This document shows, piece after piece, positions 37,025 through 45,283 of a stretch of 64,000 nt of DNA. This stretch comes from Massilia sp. Root351 (GTDB lineage: Bacteria > Pseudomonadota > Gammaproteobacteria > Burkholderiales > Burkholderiaceae_D): positions 683,859 through 747,858 of the forward strand of contig NZ_LMDJ01000001.1 in assembly GCF_001425045.1 (NCBI RefSeq), written 5' to 3'. The position numbers were made by a program, and so were the translations under genes. The first letter of the stretch is position 1; every line of letters begins with the position of its first letter. The notes beneath the pieces were generated by a model. It ran no database searches. It was not told where the DNA came from and worked only from the letters and a program-made list of their open reading frames with translations.

Positions 37025-37906
37025 ATGGAAAGTCTGAGCGGATTCAACGTGTTCGTGCAGGTGGCCGAGACGCGCAGCTTCGTGGCGGCCGGCCGGGCGC
37101 TGGGCATTTCCGCGTCTGCCATCGGCAAGAGCGTGGCGCGGCTGGAGGAGCGCCTGGGCGTGCGGCTGTTCCACCGCAGCACGCGCAGCATGACCTTGAC
37201 GGCGGAAGGCAGGATGCTGCTGGAGCGCAGCCGCCGCGTGCTGGCCGAGATCGAGGCGGCGGAGCAGGAACTGTCGCAGTCGGCCGCCCTGCCCACGGGC
37301 CGCTTGCGCGTCAGCTTGCCGCTGGTGAGCGGGCTGGTGTTGCCGCCGCTGGCCGATTTCATGCGCGCCTATCCCGCCGTGGAGCTGGACCTGTCCTTTA
37401 CGGACCGCATGGTGGACGTGGTGGAGGAGGGCTACGACGCGGTGGTGCGTACCGGCGAGCTGCTCGATTCACGCCTGTCGTCGCGCCAGCTGGGCAGTTT
37501 CGGCACCGTCATTGTCGGCTCGCCGGCCTACTTCGCGCAGCACGGCGCGCCGCAGCGCCCGGCCGACCTGCCCGGCCATCCCTGCATGCATTACCGCTAT
37601 CCGAACTCGGGCAAGCTGGAAGTGTGGCCGCTGCTGCGCGCGGAAGGCGAAGCGGAACTGCGCCTGCCCACTTCCATGATCTGCGATAACGCCGAAACCC
37701 GGGTCTGGTTCGCCTTGCAGGGCCTGGGCATCGCCTGCCTGCCGGCGTTCGCGGTGCGCGCCGAGCTGGCGGCCGGCACGCTGCGCACGGTGCTCGACGA
37801 GTATGTGGACCGCACCATTACCTTCCGCCTGCTGTGGCCATCGGGCCGCCACCTCACACCCCGGCTGCGCGCTTTCATCGATTTCATGGCCGAGCGCGGG
37901 CTGTAG
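37025..37906 (+). CDS. LysR-family transcriptional regulator
   Basis: 293-residue LysR-type regulator. The winged helix-turn-helix is LSGFNVFVQVAETRSFVAAGRALGISASAIGKSVARLEERLGVRLFHRSTRSMTLT, followed by the substrate-binding domain (about 90-290, with PTGRLRVSLPLVSGLVLPPLADFMRAYPAVELDL). It belongs to the CrgA/DsdC-like group often controlling adjacent MFS exporters. Divergent from the MFS gene, which is its likely target. Confidence 0.9.
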   Translation: MESLSGFNVFVQVAETRSFVAAGRALGISASAIGKSVARLEERLGVRLFHRSTRSMTLTAEGRMLLERSRRVLAEIEAAEQELSQSAALPTGRLRVSLPLVSGLVLPPLADFMRAYPAVELDLSFTDRMVDVVEEGYDAVVRTGELLDSRLSSRQLGSFGTVIVGSPAYFAQHGAPQRPADLPGHPCMHYRYPNSGKLEVWPLLRAEGEAELRLPTSMICDNAETRVWFALQGLGIACLPAFAVRAELAAGTLRTVLDEYVDRTITFRLLWPSGRHLTPRLRAFIDFMAERGL

Positions 37907-37921
37907 CAGCGCGCCCCTGGC

Positions 37922-38842
37922 TCAGGGCGCCGGCGGATCGCTGCTGAACGCGCCCGTGTGCAGCTGTTCCAGGATGGCTTCCACCGCCGGATGCTTGATC
38001 TTGCGCTCGTTCGAAATGGCGTAGAACTGCTCCCGCAGTTCCGGCGCGTTCCCCACGTGCAGGGCGCCGAACTGTTCCTGGATGTCGTGCGCCAGCACCG
38101 AGGGGGCGAAGAATAGCCCCATGCCGTTGCGGCCGAAGGTGTTCAGCATGGCGTTGTCTTCGAACTCCCCCACCACGTCCGGCCGCACGCCATGCCGCAC
38201 GAACCACGCGTCGATGCGGCCGCGCAGGGCGTTGTTGCGGGTTGGCAGCAGCAGCGGCGCACCGTTCAGGCTGTGGGGGAAGTTGCGCTTGTACTTGCTG
38301 GCCAGCTTGCGCGCGCCGAACAGCTGCATCTCGGTTTCCAGCAGCAGGTGGCTGAACACGCGCAAGCTGGGCGAGGCGCGCACGGCGCGGTCGGTCAGCA
38401 CCACATCGAGTTTGTTCAAGGCCAGGTCGGCCAGCAATGAATCGAATTCATTCTCCATGCAGATCAGCTTGACCTTCTTGTCCAGGTGCAGCGTCATTTC
38501 CAGCAGGCGGTAGGCCACCAGCTTGGGCAGCGAGTCGGAAATGCCCACCGCCAGCCGCATGCGGCCGGCGTCCACGTCGGTCAGCGCCTGCTGCAGCCGG
38601 TCCTCCAGCTGGAAGATCTGGTCCGCATAGTCGAGCGCCACGCGGCCCGCCTCGGTCGGCACCAGGCGGCGCCCCTGCTGCGTCAACAGCACCGTGCCGA
38701 GCTGCTGGTCCAGCTGCGACAGCTGGGTGCTGACGGTCTGCACCGCCAGGCCCAGGCGCTCCGCGGCGCGCGTGACGCTGCCTTCCTTGGCCACGTTCCA
38801 GAAGAAGAAAAGGTGTCTGAAATTGATGCCGGCTGTTTTCAT
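37922..38842 (-). CDS. LysR-family activator, NhaR-like
   Basis: 306-residue LysR-type protein. The N-terminus NFRHLFFFWNVAKEGSVTRAAERLGLAVQTVSTQLSQLDQQLGTVLLTQQGRRLVPTEAGRVALDYADQIF resembles NhaR, the Na+/H+-responsive activator, and the full length fits. Here it is divergent from the DUF475/TerD stress module, not from an nhaA antiporter. A perfect CGAAGT-AAT-ACTTCG palindrome lies in the shared 102-bp promoter. NhaR homology is clear from the N-terminal third; the inducer is unknown. Confidence 0.85.
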   Translation of the reverse strand: MKTAGINFRHLFFFWNVAKEGSVTRAAERLGLAVQTVSTQLSQLDQQLGTVLLTQQGRRLVPTEAGRVALDYADQIFQLEDRLQQALTDVDAGRMRLAVGISDSLPKLVAYRLLEMTLHLDKKVKLICMENEFDSLLADLALNKLDVVLTDRAVRASPSLRVFSHLLLETEMQLFGARKLASKYKRNFPHSLNGAPLLLPTRNNALRGRIDAWFVRHGVRPDVVGEFEDNAMLNTFGRNGMGLFFAPSVLAHDIQEQFGALHVGNAPELREQFYAISNERKIKHPAVEAILEQLHTGAFSSDPPAP

Positions 38843-38855
38843 GGTTCTGCTTTTA

Positions 38856-38870
38856 CGAAGTAATACTTCG
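38856..38870. promoter_or_regulatory. Palindrome in the NhaR-like/DUF475 promoter
   Basis: CGAAGT (38856-38861) and ACTTCG (38865-38870) with AAT between form a perfect 15-bp interrupted palindrome 13 bp upstream of the LysR-type start and 74 bp before the DUF475 start. It is a good candidate binding site for the NhaR-like protein. Confidence 0.55.
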
Positions 38871-38944
38871 ATTATCTTCTATTTTTAAATGGTATGGAAT
38901 TCTCTACACTGCGTGACATTCATCAATAAGAAAGGAAAAACCAG

Positions 38945-39991
38945 ATGAAACACTTCAGAGTGTCATTCATTGTCTCCTTCATCTGCCTGGCAGTGGCCGG
39001 CTGGTGGGGCTATACGCATACCGGCTGGGGCGGCGCGCTCACGGCCCTGGGCATTGCCACCATCCTGGCGGTAATGGAAGTATCGCTGTCCTTCGATAAC
39101 GCGGTGGTCAACGCCTCGGTACTGAAGACCTGGGACGAATTCTGGAAGAAGCTGTTCCTGGGCGTGGGCATCATCATCGCGGTGTTCGGCATGCGCTTGC
39201 TGTTCCCGCTGGTGATCGTGGCCGTGGCGGCCGACATCAGCATGGCCGAAGTCTGGACGCTGGCGCTGAACGACCCGAAAGCGTATTCCACGCACCTGAC
39301 CAACCACCACGCTGAAGTGGCGGCATTCGGCGGCGCCTTCCTGCTGCTGGTGTTCCTGAACTTCCTGCTGGACAAGGACAAGGAAACGCACTGGCTGGGC
39401 AACGTCGAGAAGAAGCTCGGCTCGCTGGGCAAGATGTCCTCGGTCTCCGTGATGGTGACCATCGGCGCGCTGATGGCCTGCCTGACCATGGTGGAAGAGG
39501 GCCAGAAGCTGATCGTGCTGATCGCCGGCCTGTGGGGCGTGCTGATCTATGTGGCGGTTGACGGCTTGAGCAGCCTGCTGGAAGCGGAAGAAGAAGGCAC
39601 CAACGTGGGCGACATGGTCAAGCGCGGCGGTATCGGCGGCTTCCTGTACCTGGAAGTGCTGGATGCGTCGTTCAGCTTCGACGGCGTGATCGGCGCGTTC
39701 GCCATCACCAACGACGTCGTGATCATCATGCTGGGCCTGGCCATCGGCGCAATGTTTGTGCGCTCCATGACCATCTTCCTGGTCGAGAAGGGCACGCTGG
39801 ATGAATTCGTCTACCTGGAGCACGGCGCGCACTACGCGATCGGCATCCTGGCGGTGATCATGCTCGCCAGCATCAAGTTCCACATTCCCGAGATCTTCAC
39901 GGGTCTGATCGGTGTGGCCTTCATCGTGGCGTCCATCTGGTCGTCGGTACGCCACCGCAAGCAGCAGGAAGCGCTCGGCGTCGCTGCCTGA
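38945..39991 (+). CDS. DUF475 (TerC-like) integral membrane protein
   Basis: 348-residue membrane protein with about nine helices. Two acidic membrane motifs stand out, typical of the TerC superfamily: EVSLSFDNAVVNASVL (about residue 41-56) and LDASFSFDGVIGAFAITNDVV (about 239-259), each with S-F-D that could bind or move metal ions. DUF475 proteins occur with TerD paralogues in tellurite/phage/colicin-resistance gene neighbourhoods. It has its own AAGGAAAA ribosome binding site and is followed by terD after 89 bp. Confidence 0.88.
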   Translation: MKHFRVSFIVSFICLAVAGWWGYTHTGWGGALTALGIATILAVMEVSLSFDNAVVNASVLKTWDEFWKKLFLGVGIIIAVFGMRLLFPLVIVAVAADISMAEVWTLALNDPKAYSTHLTNHHAEVAAFGGAFLLLVFLNFLLDKDKETHWLGNVEKKLGSLGKMSSVSVMVTIGALMACLTMVEEGQKLIVLIAGLWGVLIYVAVDGLSSLLEAEEEGTNVGDMVKRGGIGGFLYLEVLDASFSFDGVIGAFAITNDVVIIMLGLAIGAMFVRSMTIFLVEKGTLDEFVYLEHGAHYAIGILAVIMLASIKFHIPEIFTGLIGVAFIVASIWSSVRHRKQQEALGVAA

Positions 39992-40080
39992 GCGTTGTAA
40001 AGGAAACGCGGCGCGCCCAAAGAACACCGGCCCGCCGCGCATGCAGCAAGGTGTTCAACAACTTTTAGGAGTCACAAATC

Positions 40081-40656
40081 ATGGCAATCAGTCTGCAAAA
40101 AGGCGGTAACGTTAATCTGAGCAAAGAAGCTCCGGGCCTGTCGAAGATGGTCGTAGGCCTGGGCTGGGATATCCGCAACACGGACGGCGCAGCTTTCGAC
40201 ATCGACAGCTCCGCCTTCCTGCTGAAGGTTGACGGCAAGGTCCGCGCCGACAACGACTTCATCTTCTACAACAACCTGAAATCGAGCGACACCTCGGTAA
40301 CGCACTCTGGCGACAACCGTACCGGCGCCGGCGACGGCGACGACGAAACCGTCACCATCGAACTGTCCAAGGTGCCGGCCGAAGTGGACCGCATCGCGAT
40401 CTGCGTCACCATCCACGACGCCGAGGCCCGCCGCCAGAACTTCGGCCAGGTGCAGAAGGCCTTCGTGCGTTGCGTGAACGCGGCCGGCAACACCGAGATC
40501 GCCCGCTTCGACCTGTCCGAAGACGGCTCGACCGAGACCTCGCTGGTGTTCGGCGAAGTCTACCGCAACGGCGGCGATTGGAAATTCCGCGCCGTCGGCC
40601 AGGGCTACAAAGGCGGCCTGGGCGCGCTGGCGTCGTCCTTCGGCGTTTCGGTGTAA
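40081..40656 (+). CDS. TerD family stress protein (first copy)
   Basis: 191-residue TerD-domain protein: MAISLQKGGNVNLSKEAPGLSKMVVGLGWDIR, the calcium-binding acidic loop HSGDNRTGAGDGDDETV and FVRCVNAAGNTEIARFDLSED. TerD, TerE and TerZ are cytoplasmic Ca2+-binding beta-sandwich proteins in the Ter stress system. The length and intact acidic loop indicate a functional member; which Ter letter applies cannot be decided. An AGGAG ribosome binding site lies 8 bp before the ATG. Codon choice at the 5' end is compatible with high expression (my impression). Confidence 0.92.
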   Translation: MAISLQKGGNVNLSKEAPGLSKMVVGLGWDIRNTDGAAFDIDSSAFLLKVDGKVRADNDFIFYNNLKSSDTSVTHSGDNRTGAGDGDDETVTIELSKVPAEVDRIAICVTIHDAEARRQNFGQVQKAFVRCVNAAGNTEIARFDLSEDGSTETSLVFGEVYRNGGDWKFRAVGQGYKGGLGALASSFGVSV

Positions 40657-40658
40657 CC

Positions 40659-41354
40659 ATGCCGGTGTTCACCGTTACAGGGGATGTCGATCCCTTCCTG
40701 CACGTGTCGCTGCGTCAGGGCGAAAAGATCTACTGCGAATCCGGCGCCATGGTCATGATGGAAGCGCCGCTGGAGCTGAAGGGCAAGATCACGGGCGGTA
40801 TCGGCAGCGCAATCATGCGCACCTTTGCCAACGGTGAATCGTTCTTCCAGCAGCACATTGAGGCGGTGCGCGGCAACGGCGATTGCCTGTTGTCGCCCAC
40901 GCTGCCCGGTGCGATGCAGGTGGTCGAAGTCGGCCCCCGGCAGTACATGATCAGCGACGGCGCTTTCGTGGCCGCGTCCTCCGGCGTGGAGCTGAAGGTG
41001 CGTACGCAGAGCCTGGGCAATGCGCTGTTCGCGCAGAGCGGCGGCTTTTTCATCACGGAGACGCAGGGCAGCGGCCAGCTGGCGGTATCGGGCTTCGGTT
41101 CGATTTCGCAGCTGGAAGTGGAGCCGGGCAAGGACGTGACGATCGATAACTCGCACGTGGTGTGCTGGGACAGTTCGCTGCGCTACGAGATGTCGGTGGC
41201 GACCTCGCAAAGCGGCGGCTTCCTGAGCAACCTGGTGAACAGCCAGACCAGCGGCGAGGGCATGGTGCTGCGCTTTTCCGGGCAGGGCAAGATTTTGGTG
41301 TGTTCGCGCAGCCGCCAGGGCTTCCTGGGCTGGGTGCGCGGCACCGGACAATAA
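40659..41354 (+). CDS. AIM24/TIGR00266 family protein
   Basis: 231-residue protein of the TIGR00266/AIM24-like beta-strand-rich family, with repeated short beta motifs such as QGEKIYCESGAMVMMEAPLELKGKI, FFQQHIEAVRGNGDCLLSPTLPGAMQVVEV and GQGKILVCSRSRQGFLGWV. No signal peptide. The start is 2 bp after the TerD stop, and the upstream open frame extension runs inside terD, so ATG 40659 is the start. Family function is unknown; members recur next to TerD genes in stress clusters, which suggests a scaffold or membrane-stress role. Confidence 0.87.
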   Translation: MPVFTVTGDVDPFLHVSLRQGEKIYCESGAMVMMEAPLELKGKITGGIGSAIMRTFANGESFFQQHIEAVRGNGDCLLSPTLPGAMQVVEVGPRQYMISDGAFVAASSGVELKVRTQSLGNALFAQSGGFFITETQGSGQLAVSGFGSISQLEVEPGKDVTIDNSHVVCWDSSLRYEMSVATSQSGGFLSNLVNSQTSGEGMVLRFSGQGKILVCSRSRQGFLGWVRGTGQ

Positions 41355-41371
41355 CTCGGAGGTAAATGAAT

Positions 41372-41953
41372 ATGTCAGTTAATCTGCAAAAGGGCCAGAA
41401 GATCTCTCTGGACAAGGAAGCGGGCAGCGCGCTGTCGCGCGTGGTGATGGGACTGGGCTGGGACGCCGTGAAGAGCAAAGGCTTCTTCGGTTTCGGCGGC
41501 GGCAGCGCGGAGGTGGACCTGGATGCCTCGTGCATCATGTTCGACACCGAGAACCGTCCGCTGGACGTGATCTGGTTCCGCCAGCTGAAAAGCCAGGACG
41601 GCAGCGTGGTGCATAGCGGCGACAACCGCACCGGCGCCGGCGACGGCGACGACGAACAGGTGACCGTGGCGCTGAACAGCGTGCCGGCCAACGTGAAGAG
41701 CATCGTGTTCACGGTGAACAGCTTCACCGGCCAGAGCTTCGCGCAAGTGCAAAACGCCTACTGCCGCCTGATCAACGCGGCCGACGGCAAGGAAGTGGCG
41801 CGCTTCAACCTGTCGGTGCAGGGCAACCACTCGGCGCAGATCATGGCCAAGCTGTACCGCCACAACGGCGAATGGAAGATGCACGCGATCGGTGAAAACG
41901 GCACCGGCCGCACCTTCGACGACCTGCTGCCGCAGATCGCGCCGCACCTGTAA
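41372..41953 (+). CDS. TerD family stress protein (second copy)
   Basis: 193-residue TerD paralogue beginning MSVNLQKGQKISLDKEAGS. It has the same acidic loop, HSGDNRTGAGDGDDEQV, but differs from the first copy by a Gly/Phe-rich insert (KSKGFFGFGGGSAEVDL) and by VIWFRQLKSQDGS, and resembles the TerZ/TerX-type subgroup. Two ATGs exist (41366, 41372); the second gives the better spacing (9 bp) from GGAGG. It closes the Ter module and is followed by a factor-independent terminator at 42054. Confidence 0.9.
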   Translation: MSVNLQKGQKISLDKEAGSALSRVVMGLGWDAVKSKGFFGFGGGSAEVDLDASCIMFDTENRPLDVIWFRQLKSQDGSVVHSGDNRTGAGDGDDEQVTVALNSVPANVKSIVFTVNSFTGQSFAQVQNAYCRLINAADGKEVARFNLSVQGNHSAQIMAKLYRHNGEWKMHAIGENGTGRTFDDLLPQIAPHL

Positions 41954-42053
41954 AGAGCAAGTGTAGTACCGGGCGCCCCGCAGGCCGGTCTGTGGGGCGC
42001 CCAACCCGATGTTTGCTTCCCGGTGCGTGTTCCCCATGGCGCGCGCCTTTTCA

Positions 42054-42084
42054 CGGCAGCCTGTTTTCAGGCTGCCGTTTTTTT
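42054..42084 (+). terminator. Factor-independent terminator of the Ter module
   Basis: Stem CGGCAGCCTG (42054-42063), TTTT loop, CAGGCTGCCG (42068-42077), then seven T. The T-tract reaches the stop codon of the convergent PepSY gene at 42083. It lies 100 bp after the second terD. Confidence 0.93.
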
Positions 42085-43696
42085 ATTTTGGTGGGGCGAA
42101 TTGCGGCTGGCGCGGCTGATCGGCCGCCTGCCGCGCGGCAGGCAAGGACCAGACGCTGTCGGGAGCGCCTTGACGGGCGCGGCGGGCGGCGGCGCGGGCC
42201 ATCCAGGCGAAGGCCAGCGCGGCGATGGCGGCGCTGGCATCGACGCCGGGGCGGTAGGTCCAGCCGGCGTAGGACGTGGCGTACGCGGTGTGCAGGCTGG
42301 CCAGGGGCACCGCCAGCGCGGTGGCGGCGCTTAGCCGCAGCAGCCCGATGCCGGCGCGCGCGGCGCCGCGCCAGAAGGCCCACGCCAGGCAGGCCAGGAA
42401 CACGCCGTAGTAGACAGTGTAGTGCCAGGCGTTCGCGTCCAGCACGCGGCCGTACAGCAGCTTGGCCGCCGCCACCGTGAGCGAGATGCCGCACACGCTG
42501 CCCAGGCACACCCCCACGGTGCCTGCCGCCAGCCAGCGCGCCGAACGCTGCTGCAGCACCGGGCCGCTGCCGTTGCGCGCGGTCTTGCGGCGCGTTTCTA
42601 TCCACAGCAGGTTCCCCGAATAGAACAGGAAGGCGCCCGCCAGCCCAAGCGCGAAATAGGTCCAGCGCACCGGCTCGCCGCCGAAGGTGCCGAAGTGCAG
42701 CGAGAAGAAGGAGGACACGGTCGCGGTCCAGTTGCCCTGCGCGCCGGGGAAGTAGGCGGTGTTGAGAATCTCGCCGGTGGCGGCATTCATCACCAAGAAG
42801 CCTTCCAGGCGCACCATGTAGCGCTTGTCGTGCCCTGCCACGCGCGCCATGGCGCCTGCGGTGCCGTGCGCGCGGTACAGAATGCTGGTCGGCTCGAACT
42901 CCGGCGAGAAGGCGCGCACGCGCGCCAGCAGTTCCTGCGGCGCCAGCATGGCGGTAGGCGTGGCGTCCGGCTTGAGCGGGTAGATGCTGGTGCTCTTGAA
43001 GGCGGTTTCGATGTTGTCGCCGTAGATTACCTTGTCCTGCACGTCGTATACCGGGTCGTGCAGGCAGAACACCACGGCCGTCAGCGCGATGACGATGTGG
43101 AAGGGCAGGCTGGCAATGCCGATGGCGTTGTGCGCGTCCAGCCACATGCGCTTGAGGTTGCGCCCCACGCGCAGCGCGAAGAAGTCCTTCACCAGCGACG
43201 GCAGCAGGATAATCAGGCCGGACACCAGGGCCACCGAATACAGCAGGCAGATGGCGCCCACCAGCAGTTCCACGGTTTCGTGGTCGCCGGGAATGCCGGC
43301 CGTGCGGTGCAGGTCGTCGATGAACTGGGCCAGGCCGGACGGCTGTAGGCGCACCAGTTCCAGCTCGCCTTCCGGCGTGAATCCGGACGACCAGGGCATG
43401 CGGTCGGCGCGGCCGGTCTTCCAGGTGAGGCGGGCAGGGATCTCGGCGCTGTCGCCCAGGTGCAGGGTGAATTCCTTGCGGGCGTCCTTGCGCGCGGCCA
43501 GTGTCTGCTCGATCAGCGCGGCCGATTGCGCCAGCGGCGGGGCAGCCGTGGCGGCGGGCGGATTGGACCAGCGCGACAGCGTCTCCTCGAACATGGTGAG
43601 CGCGCCCGCATAGAACGCGATGAATAGCGCGAAGGCGCTCAGGATGCCGGTCCAGGTGTGGACCGATTTGTAGACTCGTATGACGTCGGCGCGCAT
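42083..43696 (-). CDS. PepSY-domain inner-membrane protein of the siderophore operon
   Basis: 537-residue protein of the PepSY-associated TM (FpvG-like) family. It starts with YKSVHTWTGILSAFALFIAFYAGALTMFEE, has a periplasmic part, then further helices including NAIGIASLPFHIVIALTAVVFCLHD, and ends with helices in the last 170 residues. The repeated His residues at helix ends (SVHTWTG, LDAHNAIGIASLPFHI, LHFGTFGG) fit heme binding by a reductase. FpvG-like proteins reduce siderophore-bound Fe3+ in the periplasm. Seven bp downstream of the DUF3649 gene in the siderophore operon. Confidence 0.82.
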   Translation of the reverse strand: MRADVIRVYKSVHTWTGILSAFALFIAFYAGALTMFEETLSRWSNPPAATAAPPLAQSAALIEQTLAARKDARKEFTLHLGDSAEIPARLTWKTGRADRMPWSSGFTPEGELELVRLQPSGLAQFIDDLHRTAGIPGDHETVELLVGAICLLYSVALVSGLIILLPSLVKDFFALRVGRNLKRMWLDAHNAIGIASLPFHIVIALTAVVFCLHDPVYDVQDKVIYGDNIETAFKSTSIYPLKPDATPTAMLAPQELLARVRAFSPEFEPTSILYRAHGTAGAMARVAGHDKRYMVRLEGFLVMNAATGEILNTAYFPGAQGNWTATVSSFFSLHFGTFGGEPVRWTYFALGLAGAFLFYSGNLLWIETRRKTARNGSGPVLQQRSARWLAAGTVGVCLGSVCGISLTVAAAKLLYGRVLDANAWHYTVYYGVFLACLAWAFWRGAARAGIGLLRLSAATALAVPLASLHTAYATSYAGWTYRPGVDASAAIAALAFAWMARAAARRARQGAPDSVWSLPAARQAADQPRQPQFAPPK

Positions 43697-43703
43697 GGCA
43701 GGC

Positions 43704-43982
43704 TCAGGATAGGTAATGGCGGCAGGCGGCGAGGGCGGCGAAGGCGAGCGCGTTGGCGCTGCCCAGCCATAGCCAGGCGCGCGCGCCGCTGCGGAACAGG
43801 AAGACCAAACTCAGCACGCCGGTCCATACCGGCGCGGTGAGCCACATGGTGGCCTGGAATTTGTTGGGGTGCATGGCGCCGCCCGGCGTGAGCCAGGCGA
43901 ACAGCCCGCTGACGGCGATCGCCAGGCCGAAGCCGAGCACCACCCCGGCCAGGGTTTTGCTGAACCAGTCGCGCTGGATCAT
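43704..43982 (-). CDS. DUF3649-like small membrane protein
   Basis: 92-residue protein with three hydrophobic segments (TLAGVVLGFGLAIAVSGLFAWL; FQATMWLTAPVWTGVLSLVFLF; AWLWLGSANALAFAALAAC). Size, the PGGAMHPNKFQATMWL centre and position next to DUF3325 and PepSY genes fit DUF3649, a family that travels with TonB-dependent siderophore receptors. Its ATG overlaps the DUF3325 stop (ATGA). Function is unknown; accessory to the PepSY reductase is an inference. Confidence 0.75.
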   Translation of the reverse strand: MIQRDWFSKTLAGVVLGFGLAIAVSGLFAWLTPGGAMHPNKFQATMWLTAPVWTGVLSLVFLFRSGARAWLWLGSANALAFAALAACRHYLS

Positions 43983-44299
43983 GGCTGGGTACTCCGCTTT
44001 GTCCCCGCTCCCGCCCTGGCCGCGCTGCGCAGCGTGCGCCAGGCCGCCAGGTAGGGCAATACGGCGAACAGCAGCATGGTGATGCTCAGCACCGCGAACA
44101 GCGCGGTGGAGAGGTGCGCCATCCTCAGCCAGAAGCACAGCGCCGCCGCCAGCAGGGCGCTGGACCCGAGGCGCAGCGCGCGCACGACGCCTGCGGACGG
44201 AGCTTGCGCCAGCCATTGCTGGCGCGGCGCGGACAGGTAGTAGCCGCACGCGGCGGCGGTGTTGGCCGCCAGCGCGAAGGCAAGCAGGATACGGTCCAT
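43979..44299 (-). CDS. DUF3325-like small membrane protein
   Basis: 106-residue protein with three to four hydrophobic segments and the LSAPRQQWL and LGSSALLAAALCFWLRMA pieces expected of DUF3325, a family linked to siderophore receptor operons. The start is 3 bp downstream of the esterase stop and the stop overlaps the next gene. Together with DUF3649 and PepSY it likely forms one membrane complex. Confidence 0.75.
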   Translation of the reverse strand: MDRILLAFALAANTAAACGYYLSAPRQQWLAQAPSAGVVRALRLGSSALLAAALCFWLRMAHLSTALFAVLSITMLLFAVLPYLAAWRTLRSAARAGAGTKRSTQP

Positions 44300-44302
44300 G
44301 GC

Positions 44303-45283
44303 TTACTCCAGGAAAAATTCAAGCCCGCGCGACAGGGCGGGGAACATGGCGGAGCCATGGTTCTCGCCGGGCAGTTCGATGAAGCGCACGCGCGAGAGAG
44401 CGCGCGGCTGTCCCGGTTGCCCTGGCTGCGCCGGCTGCGCGGCTTGCAGCGCGGCGGCGAGCTGGCGGGCTTCGCCGACCATGCGGCGCTCCATCAGCGC
44501 CTTATTGCGCTCTGTGGCGGCGTTGGCCGCGCTGCCTGCTGCCGGCGCGCCGGAGGCGCGCGGCAGTGCGGCCTGTTCCAGTTCGCCCACGGTGATCAGC
44601 AGCTGCGGCTTGCCGCCGCTGCGCTGCGCCAGTCCGGCCAGGCCCGTGAGCACGTAGCGCTCGCGCCACCAGATCGACGGGCTGGCGGCGATGTAGGTCT
44701 GGAACGAGGCCGGCTGGGTGAACAGCGTGTGCAGCACGAACAGCCCGCCGTACGAATGCCCAAACAGCGCCTGCCGCTGCTGGTCGAGCGGCGCCAGTTG
44801 CTGCACCAGCGGTTTCAGTTCGAGGTTGATGAAGTCCAGGAAGCGCGCAGCGCCGCCTTCCTTGCCTGCGTCCGCCGCGCCCGGCCGGCCGGGCGCGCCA
44901 GGAAGGGCCGGGGCGGGCGGCGTGTAGTCGAGTGCGCGCGCTGCCTGGTCGTAGTCCTCGCCGCTGGCGTAGCCGATGCCGACCACCGCAGGCGGCGCCT
45001 GGCCGGTGACCTTGCTGCGCCGTTCCACGGTACGGGCCATCAGCGCCAGGGCTGGAAACGACGCGTTGCCGTCCAGCGCATAGATCACCGGATGCCCGCC
45101 CGGCGGCGGCGCCGATTCCGGCACGCTGACGAAGATGCGGTAGCGCTGGCCCGTATTGGTGGAGACGATGTCGCGCTCCAGCGCCTGCGGCATGCGCGCC
45201 GTGGCCCACTGCGCCTCGGCGCGCGCGTGCGCCAGCGGCTGGATCAGCAGGGCCGCGCCCAGCAAGTAGCGCAGCGCCATCAT
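44303..45283 (-). CDS. Predicted periplasmic siderophore esterase (IroE/PfeE/BesA-like alpha/beta hydrolase)
   Basis: 326-residue protein with a signal peptide (MMALRYLLGAALLIQPLAHARA). The alpha/beta hydrolase has the nucleophile Ser177 in LFGHSYGGLFVLH, the blocks YRIFVSVPESAPPPGGHPVIYALDGNASF and AASPSIWW, and the His309 in LPGENHGSAMFP. These match the D-family esterases that open trilactone siderophores such as enterobactin and salmochelin. A Pro/Gly-rich insertion occurs near residues 122-142. Its start overlaps the receptor stop in ATGA, so it is translated with the receptor. Cleavage of the imported siderophore is the likely role; the siderophore identity is unknown. Confidence 0.8.
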   Translation of the reverse strand: MMALRYLLGAALLIQPLAHARAEAQWATARMPQALERDIVSTNTGQRYRIFVSVPESAPPPGGHPVIYALDGNASFPALALMARTVERRSKVTGQAPPAVVGIGYASGEDYDQAARALDYTPPAPALPGAPGRPGAADAGKEGGAARFLDFINLELKPLVQQLAPLDQQRQALFGHSYGGLFVLHTLFTQPASFQTYIAASPSIWWRERYVLTGLAGLAQRSGGKPQLLITVGELEQAALPRASGAPAAGSAANAATERNKALMERRMVGEARQLAAALQAAQPAQPGQPGQPRALSRVRFIELPGENHGSAMFPALSRGLEFFLE

